The notes: generated by a model from the letters alone, not told the origin. 64,000 nucleotides of DNA from Gammaproteobacteria bacterium (GCA_002690865.1 NZGG01000024.1:124001-188000); one strand, 5' to 3'. Shown: positions 8,551 through 20,200, counted from the stretch's first letter. Numbers and translations: made by a program.

Positions 8551-9936
8551 ATGTTAGATATTCGAGTGGCGAATTCTGTCGTGGATTACGCTTTGTCGCT
8601 TGGGACAGACTTTGCCGAGCTGTTCGTTGAACAAAATCACGTAAACACTATAGGAACCCTTAGTAATGAAGTGCAGGCCGTTAGATCAGGTATCGACTTC
8701 GGCATAGGGATAAGGTTAGTTTACGGACACAAAGTACTTTATGGTTATACGAATAAGGTAGAAGAGGACGAACTTAAACGTATCGTCACAGAACTGGCTA
8801 CAAAAGACCTTCGCGATCCTTTAACCCAAAAACAGAACTTTGATTACCGAACAATCAAGGAATCCCATCCAGCAACGAATACCTTATCAAAAGATGCTTG
8901 TATAGAAAGTAAAATAGCATTCCTTCTCACTGCAGATCAAACAGCTCGCGCTGCGAGTAATATAATCTCTCAAACTAGAGGCTCGTGCCTACAACGTGAG
9001 CAACAAATAGAGATCTTCAACAGTGAGGGTTTGCATACAGATGATACTCGTCACTACATTCGAGCAAGTCTAACGGCCTACGCGTCAGATGGTAGCGAGC
9101 AAGCAACAGGATCCTGGAATAACGGTGGGCTAAAAGGTTGGGAAATTAAGGACGAAATAGACGCTGAAAGAACTGGACGTGAGGCCGCACGGCAAGCGCT
9201 AGTCAATCTAAGAGCTAAGGCGTGTCCCTCAGGAAGAATGCCGGTAGTACTAGGAAACGGTTTTGGTGGTGTAATTTTTCATGAAGCCTGCGGTCACCTG
9301 CTTGAAACTACTGCCGTAGCCAAAAAAGCTTCCGTATTCCATGATCAGATGGGAGCAATGATAGCTAATCCTTTAGTAAATGCAGTTGACGACGGCACTT
9401 TGACCAATGAATGGGGCTCGATAAATATTGATGATGAGGGCCTTGAAACTCAAAGGACTCAGCTTATTAAGGATGGGAAGTTAACATGCTTCCTCGCCGA
9501 TCGATTAGGGGCAGCACAAACAGGGTTTGAATGTACTGGTTCTGGGAGACGTCAATCCTATCGATTCGCCCCAGCATCACGCATGCGAAATACTTTTATT
9601 GAATCTGGAGAGACTGAACTTGACGAGATGATCTCTTCAATTGATAAAGGCATCTATGCCTCTCATATGGGTGGAGGATCTGTGCAACCGGGTACAGGTG
9701 AATTTAATTTTTCCGTTCAGGAAGGTTATTACGTCGAAAATGGAAAAATTCAATATCCAGTAAAAGCTGCAACTTTAATCAGTACTGGACCGGCCGTACT
9801 AAAAGAAATATCAATGGTTGGTAAAGATTTTGAACTGGCTTGTGGTATGTGTGGTTCTGTCTCGGGTGCTGTTCCGACTACAGTGGGACAACCCTCCCTT
9901 AAGGTAGACGACATCTTGGTTGGCGGTAATGCATAA
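8551..9936 (+). CDS. tldD: TldD metalloprotease subunit
   Basis: A 461-residue TldD protein, the catalytic subunit of the TldD/TldE (PmbA) heterodimeric peptidase that trims unfolded or RiPP peptides. The zinc motif HEACGH (residues 244-249) has the HExxxH spacing special to this family, and the C-terminal ACGMCGSVSG holds the third-ligand cysteine region. The length is close to the E. coli protein (481). The TAA is directly followed by the pmbA ATG at 9937, so the two subunits are made from one message. Confidence 0.93.
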   Translation: MLDIRVANSVVDYALSLGTDFAELFVEQNHVNTIGTLSNEVQAVRSGIDFGIGIRLVYGHKVLYGYTNKVEEDELKRIVTELATKDLRDPLTQKQNFDYRTIKESHPATNTLSKDACIESKIAFLLTADQTARAASNIISQTRGSCLQREQQIEIFNSEGLHTDDTRHYIRASLTAYASDGSEQATGSWNNGGLKGWEIKDEIDAERTGREAARQALVNLRAKACPSGRMPVVLGNGFGGVIFHEACGHLLETTAVAKKASVFHDQMGAMIANPLVNAVDDGTLTNEWGSINIDDEGLETQRTQLIKDGKLTCFLADRLGAAQTGFECTGSGRRQSYRFAPASRMRNTFIESGETELDEMISSIDKGIYASHMGGGSVQPGTGEFNFSVQEGYYVENGKIQYPVKAATLISTGPAVLKEISMVGKDFELACGMCGSVSGAVPTTVGQPSLKVDDILVGGNA

Positions 9937-11268
9937 ATGAATATTGAAAAGAGTGCCTCTCATATTCTTGACCGCGTCAAAGCCCACGGTGCTGATGGCG
10001 ATTTGATAATAGATGAGGGTAAAACCCTCTCCCTTAGGGCACAAGCAGGAGAATTAGAAGAACATAAAGTTAGCTCAATTCTTATTTTTGGACTCAGAAT
10101 AATAAAAGATGGTCATGTTGGGACTGCTTACAGTGAAGCATCAAATGAAAACGCTCTTAACTCAATGGTTGATCAAGCACTGCTCAATGCTAGTTTCGCC
10201 AAAGTCGAACCTGATGAAAAAATTTTGGATATTAGCGGTTCTCTTAAAACCAACGATGAAATCTTGTGTCCTAGCGACGTCGTTACTATTGAAGACAAAA
10301 TCGCCTTTACACTTTCCATGGAGGAAGAGCTTCTAGCAAAGAAAAAAATTAAAAATGTTCCCTACAATGGAGTAAGCGATACTATTTCCAAACGTTCTGT
10401 GTTTACTACTTCTGGCCTGCATGCGAGTTCTAAACAACGCTACTGTAGTGCAGCTGCACATGCGCTTATGGAAGATGAAGAGAAGACTGTCATGGAAGGT
10501 TCAGGCAAGGTTTCACGTGAGTTTGGTGAGCTTAATTACCAGACAATTGTTGAAGAGACTTATAACCGGTGCTTAAGTCTTCTGGACGGTCAAGCAATAC
10601 CAACAAGACACTATGATGTGATTCTTGATGAAGAATACCAACCCGCATTGTTTAGTATTTTTTCCTCGATGTTTTCGGCTCAATCTGCAAAAGATGGTGT
10701 AAATCCAATGCGCGATAAAATTGGGGAGTTAATTGCAGACGAGCGACTCAATATAAGCGACAGCCCTCTTCTGGTAGATGGGTTTGGTTATGCCCTGTTC
10801 GATTCTGAGGGTACAGCTACGGCTCCTACGCCATTGATCAAGAGAGGCTATTTGGAAACCTTGGCCCATAATAGCGCTACAGCAAAACATTTCGGCGTCA
10901 AGACAACAGGCCATGCCAGTCGTTCGCCCAAATCAACTCTGGGAATAGGTCTACATCAAATGTATATCGACAAAGGAAATGATAGTGAATCAACCCTGCA
11001 TGCAGGTGAATATTTGCTTATTACGGATCTAGCTGGACTACATTCCGGTGCCAATCCAATTTCTGGGCAATTTAGTTTTGGTGCATCTGGCTATTTAATG
11101 AATGATGGTGAGCGTTTGCAACCAGTTCGCAATATAACCATAGCCGGAAACTTCTACGAGATGCTGAAGAAAATATCAGCGGTTGGTACTGAGCTATTTT
11201 GGGATCAAGGAAGAACCTCTTTGATGCCTCATATACGCTTTTCAGACATCGCCATATCTGGATCATAG
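9937..11268 (+). CDS. pmbA: TldE/PmbA metalloprotease subunit
   Basis: A 443-residue partner of TldD. It shares the fold, has no HExxxH motif as expected for the non-catalytic subunit, and keeps the family segments GELEEHKVSS near the N-terminus, DSEGTATAPTPLIKRG and SGQFSFGASGYLMNDGE near the C-terminus. The start codon immediately abuts the tldD stop. No RiPP precursor or modification gene is visible nearby, so a general quality-control role is more likely than antibiotic maturation. Confidence 0.92.
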   Translation: MNIEKSASHILDRVKAHGADGDLIIDEGKTLSLRAQAGELEEHKVSSILIFGLRIIKDGHVGTAYSEASNENALNSMVDQALLNASFAKVEPDEKILDISGSLKTNDEILCPSDVVTIEDKIAFTLSMEEELLAKKKIKNVPYNGVSDTISKRSVFTTSGLHASSKQRYCSAAAHALMEDEEKTVMEGSGKVSREFGELNYQTIVEETYNRCLSLLDGQAIPTRHYDVILDEEYQPALFSIFSSMFSAQSAKDGVNPMRDKIGELIADERLNISDSPLLVDGFGYALFDSEGTATAPTPLIKRGYLETLAHNSATAKHFGVKTTGHASRSPKSTLGIGLHQMYIDKGNDSESTLHAGEYLLITDLAGLHSGANPISGQFSFGASGYLMNDGERLQPVRNITIAGNFYEMLKKISAVGTELFWDQGRTSLMPHIRFSDIAISGS

Positions 11269-11332
11269 CCACCCAGAAGATTTGATATATTATAGCTATA
11301 GCAAGAAAGTCTTGGCACCAATCACATTATTC

Positions 11333-11653
11333 TTAGTGCACAGTACTCTTTGGAGTAGCAATCAATCTAACTATCTTGATCCCTGATCGATCAATCATCG
11401 AAGGAATCCTTGGGCTTATTTGGTGTATCCAAGTATCACTTTTATAAACCTTTTCATAAAGCTCTGTTAGCTGTTTATCACTCTCAAAGCGGCGAGTCCA
11501 AACATAAGTCAGATCATCTTCGGAGCGAAAACTTCCTGTTATCACCATCCCCTTGCTAACCTGAAAGGGGATAATGACTTCCTCCATATATTTAACCCAT
11601 TCGTCCATCTTTCCAGGATAAATTGGATATTGTCTTAATTCATAAAATGACAC
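11333..11653 (-). CDS. NIPSNAP-family protein
   Basis: A 106-residue dimeric alpha/beta-barrel (NIPSNAP) protein. It begins MSFYELRQYPIYPGKMDEWV and contains TYVWTRRFES, both characteristic of the family. Bacterial members often lie in catabolic clusters and their biochemical role is not settled. It is convergent with pmbA and divergent from the outer-membrane barrel gene. Confidence 0.82.
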   Translation of the reverse strand: MSFYELRQYPIYPGKMDEWVKYMEEVIIPFQVSKGMVITGSFRSEDDLTYVWTRRFESDKQLTELYEKVYKSDTWIHQISPRIPSMIDRSGIKIVRLIATPKSTVH

Positions 11654-11771
11654 TTTCTTTTCCTATCACTTAATATTGTTTAGTAAAATTGTTGCAGCTG
11701 ATATTCAATTGTATAAAACTTACCTTTCTGAAGGAAACGACTCACGCACCTTAGTATAGTCGTCAATACGA

Positions 11772-11800
11772 TTGACTTATCTAGTAGAATTCACTATACT
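11772..11800 (+). promoter_or_regulatory. Near-consensus sigma70 promoter
   Basis: TTGACT (11772-11777), a 17-bp spacer and TATACT (11795-11800) match the sigma70 consensus at 5 of 6 positions in each box with optimal spacing. Transcription would start near 11807, about 23 nt before the ATG of the DUF5916-type gene. This is the best promoter seen in the window. Confidence 0.75.
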
Positions 11801-11829
11801 TCGCCCCGAACTTTTTCGATAGATATTAA

Positions 11830-14208
11830 ATGCTTCAGCGCTTTATCGCCATCTTAGTGGCACTTTCTTTTCTTGGCATGACACCAAATCAGAATTACGC
11901 AAAACCTACAACAACAGAAATACCTTACCGCAATATTACGGATATCGATATCGTTGTTGATGGTAATTTAGATGAAGTCGTCTGGGATGAACTTCCTTAT
12001 CACGATGACCTTGTCCGTATTGATCCTGATCTCGGTACTCCGGGTAGATATGAAACTCGTGTAAGTTATTTTTATACCAAGAAAGGAATTTATATAGGGA
12101 TGCAGAATGAGCAACCCAGAGATAGTTTGTTAGCGCGACTATCATCACGAGACTCCTTTCTCTCCAGAGATAGTATACAAATTGCTATCGATCCTTCAGG
12201 AAGAGGGCTTTATGGCTATTGGTTTTCTGTAAGCCTAGGAGATTCCGTATCCGATGGAATTATTTTGCCCGAACGCTCTTATAAAAGGGATTGGGATGGC
12301 GCATGGTATGGTCGTTCTCAGATAACAGACAATGGCTGGACAGCAGAGCTATACATTCCTTGGGCGATTATGGATATGCCACCAGCTGATTCTCAAACAG
12401 GAGAGATCGGTATATATGTCAGACGCGATCTCGGTGAATTAGGAGAGCGATGGTCTAGCCCCTATTTATCAATGCAGCAAAATCGTTTCTTATCTGCATT
12501 CAAAATTTATAAAATAAGAAGCTTAGAGCCGTCCAAGGAAATTAGCTTTTTCCCATATGCCTCAACTTCTTTAGATAATACAACAGATTCCACAGATTAT
12601 CGTTCAGGACTCGATATATTCTGGCGTCCATCTTCCAATATCAAACTAAGTACGGCTATTGAGCCCGATTTTGGCCAAGTCGAAGCGGATGATGTAGTAG
12701 TTAACCTAACGGCGTTTGAGACATTTTTCCCCGAAAAACGTCTCTTTTTCTTAGAAAGTCAGGCCCTTTTCGCCACTTTTGGTGGTGGGAAAAATAACTC
12801 AACCTCTCTACTGAATACTCGGCGTATTGGTGCAAACCTGAGTTCTCGTCAAGGTAGTCCAGACGACCTCACCGGGGTTTCAGAATTTGACCAAAAAAAA
12901 CCGGTAGAACTAATCGGTGCAGTCAAGGCCACAGGCCAAGTTGGCGCTGTTCGCTATGGCATCCTTACAGCAATGGAGGATGAGACTGATCTAACATCAG
13001 ATGATGCATTAAATGCGACTTTTTCGGGGCGTGACCTTGGTATCGCTCGGGTCATTTACGAAGATACAAGCGGTGAGGGACGCCGCTCTGTAGGGTGGCT
13101 TGGCACAGTGGCTTCGCACCCAAATCGTCGTGCAATAACCCACGGTATCGATGCCCGTCTCTTGAGCAATGATGGTCAACTTAGTATTGATGGGCAAATA
13201 ATGATGAGTGATATAGATGATGAACTTGGGTATGGCTTGCTGTCGAATATTCAATTTTCTCCCGAATATGGCAAAACACACCAGATAGGGCTGGGCTATA
13301 CTGATCGAAATCTCAATCTAAATGACCTTGGTTATCTCAAAAGAACAGATGAAATTGTACTTAGTTATCAGTATGAAATAGAAGAAGTGAATATCCCAGG
13401 GCTACGTGAACGAGAATCTGAAATCAACATTATTCACCGTCGTAATCTTGATCATCAAAATTTGGAAGGAAATGTTTTTGTTAAAAGAAAATGGAAATTC
13501 GATAATAATAATAATTTATCACTAGCTATAAATTACGGGCCCGAGTATTGGGACGATCGCACAAGTCGTGGCTTCGGCAGCTTTAAACGTTCATCAAACT
13601 GGCAGGGCGGAGGTCAATGGAAAACTGATAGCTCCGAGTCCTTCTCCTATGAATTAGAGTATTGGATGAGGCAAGAGTCGGGAGGAGATGGTTCCCGAAA
13701 ACAGATAAAAAGCCGTATAACTTTTCAACCTTCTAGCAGCTATAGTTTGAGTCTTAGGGCAGGTTATACACAAGAAGATGGATGGCTTCTGCATAATGGC
13801 GAAGGAAAATTTACTACCTATAAGTCAGAAGAATGGAAACCTTCCATTACATTCAGTGCATTCTTTTCTGCTCGCCAACAACTGCAACTTAGATTTCAAT
13901 GGATTGGCATCAAAGCTTATGATCAAAAATATTGGGAAATGCCCAATGATGGCGAATGGCTAAATGAAGTCCCTCGCCCTCAGGAAGATCTGGAAGATAA
14001 TTTCACGATTAGTAATGCAACATTTCAAGCTCGTTATCGATGGGAAATAGCACCGTTATCAGATCTTTTCATTGTTTATAACCGAGGCAGCAATATATTC
14101 TTAGAAGAGACCAGCAAGGAATTCAGTTCATTGTTAAGAACTTCACTCAGCGAGCCTAATACTGAAATGCTTGTAATGAAACTTCGTTACCGATTTTCGC
14201 CTAACTGA
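11830..14208 (+). CDS. DUF5916/CBM9-like outer-membrane beta-barrel protein
   Basis: A 792-residue exported protein. A signal peptide (LQRFIAILVALSFLGM, cleavage probably after NYA near residue 24) is followed by a CBM9-like beta-sandwich (about 35-220: IDIVVDGNLDEVVWDELPY, then YGYWFSVSLGDS and WTAELYIPWAI). The DUF5916 region contains FFPEKRLFFLES. The long C-terminal part of alternating polar and aromatic strands ends in KLRYRFSPN, a typical outer-membrane barrel end. Function is unproven; family members sit next to peptidases or efflux genes. It is convergent with the RND operon, its stop abutting the permease stop. Confidence 0.8.
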   Translation: MLQRFIAILVALSFLGMTPNQNYAKPTTTEIPYRNITDIDIVVDGNLDEVVWDELPYHDDLVRIDPDLGTPGRYETRVSYFYTKKGIYIGMQNEQPRDSLLARLSSRDSFLSRDSIQIAIDPSGRGLYGYWFSVSLGDSVSDGIILPERSYKRDWDGAWYGRSQITDNGWTAELYIPWAIMDMPPADSQTGEIGIYVRRDLGELGERWSSPYLSMQQNRFLSAFKIYKIRSLEPSKEISFFPYASTSLDNTTDSTDYRSGLDIFWRPSSNIKLSTAIEPDFGQVEADDVVVNLTAFETFFPEKRLFFLESQALFATFGGGKNNSTSLLNTRRIGANLSSRQGSPDDLTGVSEFDQKKPVELIGAVKATGQVGAVRYGILTAMEDETDLTSDDALNATFSGRDLGIARVIYEDTSGEGRRSVGWLGTVASHPNRRAITHGIDARLLSNDGQLSIDGQIMMSDIDDELGYGLLSNIQFSPEYGKTHQIGLGYTDRNLNLNDLGYLKRTDEIVLSYQYEIEEVNIPGLRERESEINIIHRRNLDHQNLEGNVFVKRKWKFDNNNNLSLAINYGPEYWDDRTSRGFGSFKRSSNWQGGGQWKTDSSESFSYELEYWMRQESGGDGSRKQIKSRITFQPSSSYSLSLRAGYTQEDGWLLHNGEGKFTTYKSEEWKPSITFSAFFSARQQLQLRFQWIGIKAYDQKYWEMPNDGEWLNEVPRPQEDLEDNFTISNATFQARYRWEIAPLSDLFIVYNRGSNIFLEETSKEFSSLLRTSLSEPNTEMLVMKLRYRFSPN

Positions 14209-17200
14209 TCAGCGAAACTTTTCAACGCGTCGTAATGATTCATACCAAAATCTAATTGTGGCGTTTTTCATATCATCCATCATCACGTAAAGTAAAGGCA
14301 ATATTAATAAAGTAATAATCGTTGAAAAAGCCAATCCCCCTATCAACGTCCGCGCCATCGGGAAATAGGCTGGACCAATACTGCCAATCCTTACCTCACC
14401 AATTGCAAGTGGCAACATTCCCGCTGTCGTGGTGCATACAGTCATTAGGATGGGTCTCAGTCGTTGGCGACCACTCGCAACAATTGCTTCCATACGATTC
14501 ATGCCGTCTGAGCGCAATTGAATAATCCGATGTAACAGTACAATCCCGTTATTGACCACAATACCTGCAAGCAGCAACATGCCCGTTAAAGCCAGTGCGG
14601 TCATTGTGGTACCAGTTAACCACAAAGTCCAAAAAGCGCCTACTGCAGAGAAGCCGATTGCAAAAATGACACAGGTCGGAAACAAAACTGACTCAAATAA
14701 TGCCGCCATTAACATATAGATCAATACCACTGCCACAATAAAATTAATGATCATATCCTGAGTATCTTTATTATCGCGCTTGAAATCCTCACCCAGTTCC
14801 CAGCGATATCCAGGGGGCAGTTGATAGTTATTCATCACATTATTAATGACTTCCTTTACAACTTTAGGAGTTTCATTATTACGAGTTCCAAAATTTAGAT
14901 TAAGCGAGGTTTCCCGATTCTCTCGTTTTATCCGCCTAACTGTATTCTCAAATGAAATATCCGCAATTGTCTCTAGAGGTACAGTAGCCCCTGCAGGAAT
15001 GAATATAGGGAAACGTTTTAACATCTCTATATCAGCTTCTTCTCGTCCCTCTAACTCAAGCAAAATGCTGAGTTCTTTCCCATCGTCGATAAACCCTCGA
15101 CGCATATTACGGCCACTAAGCCCTGCTGATATTGCTTCCGATATCTCTCTGGCATTCAATCCTAAACTGTCTGCTTGCTCTGGCCGTAACTTAATCAGAA
15201 TCTCGCTACGATTTGATTCACCATCGTGCTCAACATTAGTTAATATCGGATTCTGTTCAAACAATGTAACGAGTTCATCTCCAACACGAAGAAGCTCTTC
15301 CATAGAATCACCAATAAGTCTTATCCCGAGACCCCCACTATTTCCACCACGACCACCAAAACCGCGGCTCTTGTTAGCGAACCACATCCGAATATCTGGT
15401 TTTTCAGGAAGATTTTCTCTAATCATATTTTCTATGACGCCTGGTGATAAAGAGCCGTCCTTATCTAGATTTATCTTAATATCCCCACGATCAGTGTCAT
15501 AGGAGGCAAAAATATTTTCAATTTCAAAGCGCTTCTTATTTGTAAGCAGATAATCTTCTACGCGGTCAATATATGCTTCAATATAATCTATGTCTGGGGA
15601 ACCACGGACGCGCATCTCAAGGGTTATTCTTGGCACTTCTTGCTCAGGATTCATATCGACATTTACTTTTTGATAAGCAAACCAACCACTATAAGCTATC
15701 GCGATTACAATCAGGAAACTTAGCAAGCGAAAGTTAAGCGTGGAACGAACCAATCGTTCATAGTATCGCGCGATAACATCAATGATAGGATGCCCTCTCT
15801 CTTCCTTGGGGAGGCTAATTCTAGCCATAGCAGCAGGGACTAACGTCTGAGCAATCAGTAGCGAAGCGATAAGAGCACTGCAAAGAGGTATCGCCACATT
15901 TTGTTGCATTGTCGCAATGCCTGGGTTGCTCGTCATAAATGAAGGGACAAAGACAATTACTGTTGTAAGAGTACCGGCCAATATAGCCAGACCAACTTCT
16001 GATGTCCCTTTGTCGGCGGCTAATCTTGGATTCGTACCAATATCGCGACGTCTCAATGAAATTGCTTCGGACACTACAACACTATTGTCTACCAATAGAC
16101 CAATCGTGAGCATTAATCCCACGAGCGATAATATATTCAGAGTGGTGCCTGAAAAGTACATCACACCGAGCGTGGCACATAATGAAAGCGGTACCGTCAT
16201 TGCAACCAGGAGTGAAATTTTCACTTGGCGCAGAAACAAAAATAAGACAATCAGCGATAACAAACCCCCCAGAAAACCGCTATCGCGAAGACTTGTTACG
16301 GACGTAACCACGATGTCGGCCGTACTATCCAAAGGATAAAAAGTTGTATTCGAAAACTGCTTATCTTGCTTAATGAGATCCATCTTAGACGAGATGGCGG
16401 AAGAGACAGCAACCAGATTGGCTTCCGGTAATTTGTATACCGAGATCCCGAGAGATGCGACACCATTAGCTTTTCGACGATTATTATCCTCGTCTGGTTT
16501 AAGTTTAACAGTAGCGAAATCTTGTAGCACCAAGCCAGCATCATTCATTGGCAAAGAGCGAATCTCTTCTAGAGATTTATATTCGCCCATCGGATACACT
16601 CGAAATTGAGTTTTACCAGAATCAATTATTCCTGCTGACAAATAGAAATTTTCTTGCTGCAATCGACGTTGAATATCCTTAAGATCAAGGTTATGAGCTT
16701 CTACTCGACCTGGGTCAACAGAGATTCGAATATTGTTCTGAACAGTCCCATAAAGACTTACTGAACTTACGCCAGGAAGGCGCTCGAGTTCCGATCTTAC
16801 CTTTATATCTAGAACGTCAAACGCTTGATCCTTACTCAGGTCTTCAGTAACTATTAGTACATTAAGGATCGGTGATTCGTTCGAATCCCAGGAGTTCATT
16901 TGAATCCGCTCCATGTCATTGGGCAATAGATGGCGAATATTTTCAACTAATGCCTTCGCCTCTATTCGCTTACCGTTTGAATCTTGGTCCATATCAAGCA
17001 GCATACCCAGACTAAGCGATCCTGGCCCGGTATAACTAAACTGCCGCTCTACACCAGCCATTGTTGAGAGAATTTCTTCCACAGGGCGAGTAATGTTTTG
17101 TTCAATTTCTCGCGGCGTTGCTGGGTAATTAATACGCATTCCAATATACGGCGATTCGTTTTCAGGAAAGTCCTCGATGGGCAAATTAAAGGCGGAAAAT

Positions 17201-17277
17201 AATCCAATAATAGCTAAACCAATAAATATCATTACCACAGTAACTGGTCTTCTAATGGATAACCTTGAGATCATCAC
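14209..17277 (-). CDS. RND efflux permease, second of a tandem pair
   Basis: A 1022-residue inner-membrane RND (AcrB superfamily) pump subunit with the usual layout: TM1 near residues 11-30, a large periplasmic loop, TM2-6, a second loop and TM8-12. The TM4 motif is GLLVDNSVVVSEAI, with one Asp followed by Asn instead of the Asp-Asp of AcrB. The TM10 counterpart is GIVVNNGIVLLHRI with no Lys. This pattern is common in the non-AcrB branches. The second loop holds a Gly-rich stretch, SRGFGGRGGNSGG. Its start overlaps the stop of the first permease by 4 nt, so the two probably form one heteromeric pump. Confidence 0.9.
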   Translation of the reverse strand: MMISRLSIRRPVTVVMIFIGLAIIGLFSAFNLPIEDFPENESPYIGMRINYPATPREIEQNITRPVEEILSTMAGVERQFSYTGPGSLSLGMLLDMDQDSNGKRIEAKALVENIRHLLPNDMERIQMNSWDSNESPILNVLIVTEDLSKDQAFDVLDIKVRSELERLPGVSSVSLYGTVQNNIRISVDPGRVEAHNLDLKDIQRRLQQENFYLSAGIIDSGKTQFRVYPMGEYKSLEEIRSLPMNDAGLVLQDFATVKLKPDEDNNRRKANGVASLGISVYKLPEANLVAVSSAISSKMDLIKQDKQFSNTTFYPLDSTADIVVTSVTSLRDSGFLGGLLSLIVLFLFLRQVKISLLVAMTVPLSLCATLGVMYFSGTTLNILSLVGLMLTIGLLVDNSVVVSEAISLRRRDIGTNPRLAADKGTSEVGLAILAGTLTTVIVFVPSFMTSNPGIATMQQNVAIPLCSALIASLLIAQTLVPAAMARISLPKEERGHPIIDVIARYYERLVRSTLNFRLLSFLIVIAIAYSGWFAYQKVNVDMNPEQEVPRITLEMRVRGSPDIDYIEAYIDRVEDYLLTNKKRFEIENIFASYDTDRGDIKINLDKDGSLSPGVIENMIRENLPEKPDIRMWFANKSRGFGGRGGNSGGLGIRLIGDSMEELLRVGDELVTLFEQNPILTNVEHDGESNRSEILIKLRPEQADSLGLNAREISEAISAGLSGRNMRRGFIDDGKELSILLELEGREEADIEMLKRFPIFIPAGATVPLETIADISFENTVRRIKRENRETSLNLNFGTRNNETPKVVKEVINNVMNNYQLPPGYRWELGEDFKRDNKDTQDMIINFIVAVVLIYMLMAALFESVLFPTCVIFAIGFSAVGAFWTLWLTGTTMTALALTGMLLLAGIVVNNGIVLLHRIIQLRSDGMNRMEAIVASGRQRLRPILMTVCTTTAGMLPLAIGEVRIGSIGPAYFPMARTLIGGLAFSTIITLLILPLLYVMMDDMKNATIRFWYESLRRVEKFR

Positions 17278-20200
17278 GACTGAGAATCCAAGGCGGCACC
17301 ACTATCCAAACTCTCTCGGTTTATAACTTTGCGGTCAATCAAGTCATACACCACAGGAATAATGATCAATGTCAGAAAAGTGGAAACAAACAAACCACCA
17401 ATAACCGTGATTGCCATGGGTGTTCTAAGTTCCGAGGCTTCTCCCATACCAATTGCCATAGGCAACAAACCCAAAATTGTAGTCAATGTTGTAATCATGA
17501 TTGGACGCAGACGCTGGTTTGCACCCTCGATAATTGCCTGCTTCTTAGTCATACCTAATTCACGAAGCTGATTCACACGATCAATCAACACAATCGCATT
17601 ATTTACTACAATACCAACCAAAAGAATTAGCCCAATGAACACTACGACAGAAATACTTGTACCGGTAAGAGCCAGACCAAAAATTGCGCCTACAGCGGCT
17701 AAAGGGATGGTAAACATTATAATAAATGGATGGAGCAAGGATTCAAACAACGATGCCATCACTAGGTAAACCATAATCAAAGCCAATAAAAGTGCAAATC
17801 TTAAAGATTGAAACGAAGCTTCCATCTCTTCGTTTTGTCCACCTACTCGACTACTTACACCTCTAGGATGCTCGATAATAGAAAGCATTTTTTGCACTTG
17901 ATTAGCTGCCACGCCGAGATCACCATCGAGAACATTGGCACTCACTAGCGCTACACGTTGCTGTCCTACACGTTGAATATCAACTGGGCCTATATCCGTG
18001 TATACACTAGCAACGGCCGATAATCTTACGTCTCGCTCACTGTCAGGATTGATCACCATATTTTCAATATCTTCTATTGAATCACGGTCTCTATCATCCA
18101 ACCTCACACGAATATCAATCTTTTTATCCTGCCAAGTAAATTCGGTAGGGACATCACCTTTAACCTTATCAACAACAAGATTTGCAACCTGAGGTACCGA
18201 AAGACCAAACGTAGCAGTGCGCTCACGATCAAACTCAATCTGAATCTCTGGATAACCAGCTCGCATAGAAGACTCAATATCTCTAAAAATCCCTGATTCC
18301 TTCATATATGCAACCAATTGGTCTGCGACCCTCTTTATCTCAATTAATTCAGTGCCTGCGACTTCAATCTCTAAAGGGGTAGAGAAAGAAAAAAGTTGAG
18401 GACGACTAATTGTATATTCCGTTGCCGGAATATCTGCGAGATTATCTCTAAACAAGTCCATAACAAGCTCTTCATCTTCGATATCGGTACCTTTGCTCAT
18501 GACCACATTGAGCTCACCGATATTCTCACCACCACCAACAGAAGAAGCATCAAGACGACCTCCGGTGCCTGCAATAGCATATGTCTTATCTATAATATCG
18601 CTCTGATTAAGTGCTGTTTGTAAATCACGTAAAATTATATCTGTCCTTTCCAGCCTTGTTCCTGGCTCCGTTTCCAACTTAATTGAAAATTCTCCTTGAG
18701 AAAGCGGCGGAATCAACTCGAGAGATAATGTGGGCACCAGAAAGAGACTACCAATAAATGCCGAGGCAGCAAGTAAAATAGTAAGGATTCTATGCTTCAA
18801 CGATAACTTTAATAACGCGCCATAGTACTTGGCAAGTTCTTCATAAACTATGTCAAAGCCATCTAGAATAGGTCTACCTAAAAAGCTCAATATCACCATT
18901 AACTTCTTGATAAGGAATATAATAATCATCAATAAGAGCCGAGGTAATTCAACAAAAACAAGACGGAGAGGAAGAATGAGTCGACTTATCCATGAGGATG
19001 AATGAGGCTCAGAAGCGGCAGCATAGTGAGATTCACGCCCACCAATTGCTGACAACATTGGTATTAAAGTGAAGGCCAGTATAAGCGACGCAATCAGCGC
19101 AAATGCTACAGTCATCGCTTGGTCTTTGAACAATTGACCTGCAATACCATCTACAAAAACAAGGGGCAGAAACACTGCGATAGTAGTTATCGTCGAAGCA
19201 AAAACTGCACCACTGACTTCTGATGCACCCTTACTAGAAGCCTCCTTCAATGGTTCACCCATTTCTCGATGACGCCAAATATTTTCTAGCACCACGATTG
19301 CGTTATCCATCAACATACCTACGGCGAGCGCAATACCTCCCAGGCTCATAACATTCAAACTGATATCATCAAGATCCATTAATGCAAAAGTAGCCATGAC
19401 CGATATAGGAATTGTTGTTGTAATGATGAGCGTACTGCGAAGATCTCTTAGAAAAAGAAATAAAACTAGAACGGCTAATATGGATCCAATTACTGCAGCA
19501 GTTTTCACTTCATCAATAGCAGCACTAATAAAAGTCGACTGATCATATATAGTGACGAGATTAAACTTTTCTGGTAACTGTTTTTGAATATCGTCCAGCC
19601 TTTCCTGAATATTTTCAGCAACGGCGATAGTATTTGAATCACCCTCTTTGTAGAGAGAAATCTCGATTGCCTCTCGACCATTGACGCGCATTATTGAATC
19701 GCGATCTTTATGGTCTTCTTTTACTTTAGCAACGTCACGGAGACGTAATAATCGCGGACCATCCCGAAAGACAATAGTATCTCCAATATCCTTCATGGAA
19801 CTGAACTGATTCACGGTGCGCACGAGATATTCTTGTGTACCATCAACCAAACGCCCACTAGAGAGATTTACATTAGTATTCTGCAGGCGCTGGCCGAGCT
19901 CTTGTATACTAATACCCAAAAGAGCTAATCGCTCTTGGTCAACATGAACGGCGATTTCATCTTCATAGCCACCACCTACGATCACCGCGGCAACGCCCTC
20001 AACGGGGTCTAAACGACGTTTCAAATAATCGTCTGCGAATCGACGTAATGCCTGTAAATCATAAACTGGATCGACTGAAGTATCTTCACGGGTTAATGCG
20101 AGACGAAATATGGGGTCCAAGTTTGGATTCAGTCGAAGTAGAGAAGGACGCGCAACATCCAAGGGTAAGTTAACAAGGTCTAATTTTTCCCGCACCTCAA

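Noticed and set aside
8551-11653. TldD/PmbA as part of a RiPP (peptide antibiotic) cluster
   Set aside because: No precursor peptide, radical SAM maturase, YcaO or dedicated exporter is adjacent; tldD-pmbA is also a common housekeeping pair.
14846-15502. 218-residue ORF opposite the RND permease
   Set aside because: Antisense shadow of a clearly coding gene; Ser/Arg-rich composition typical of reverse-frame reading.
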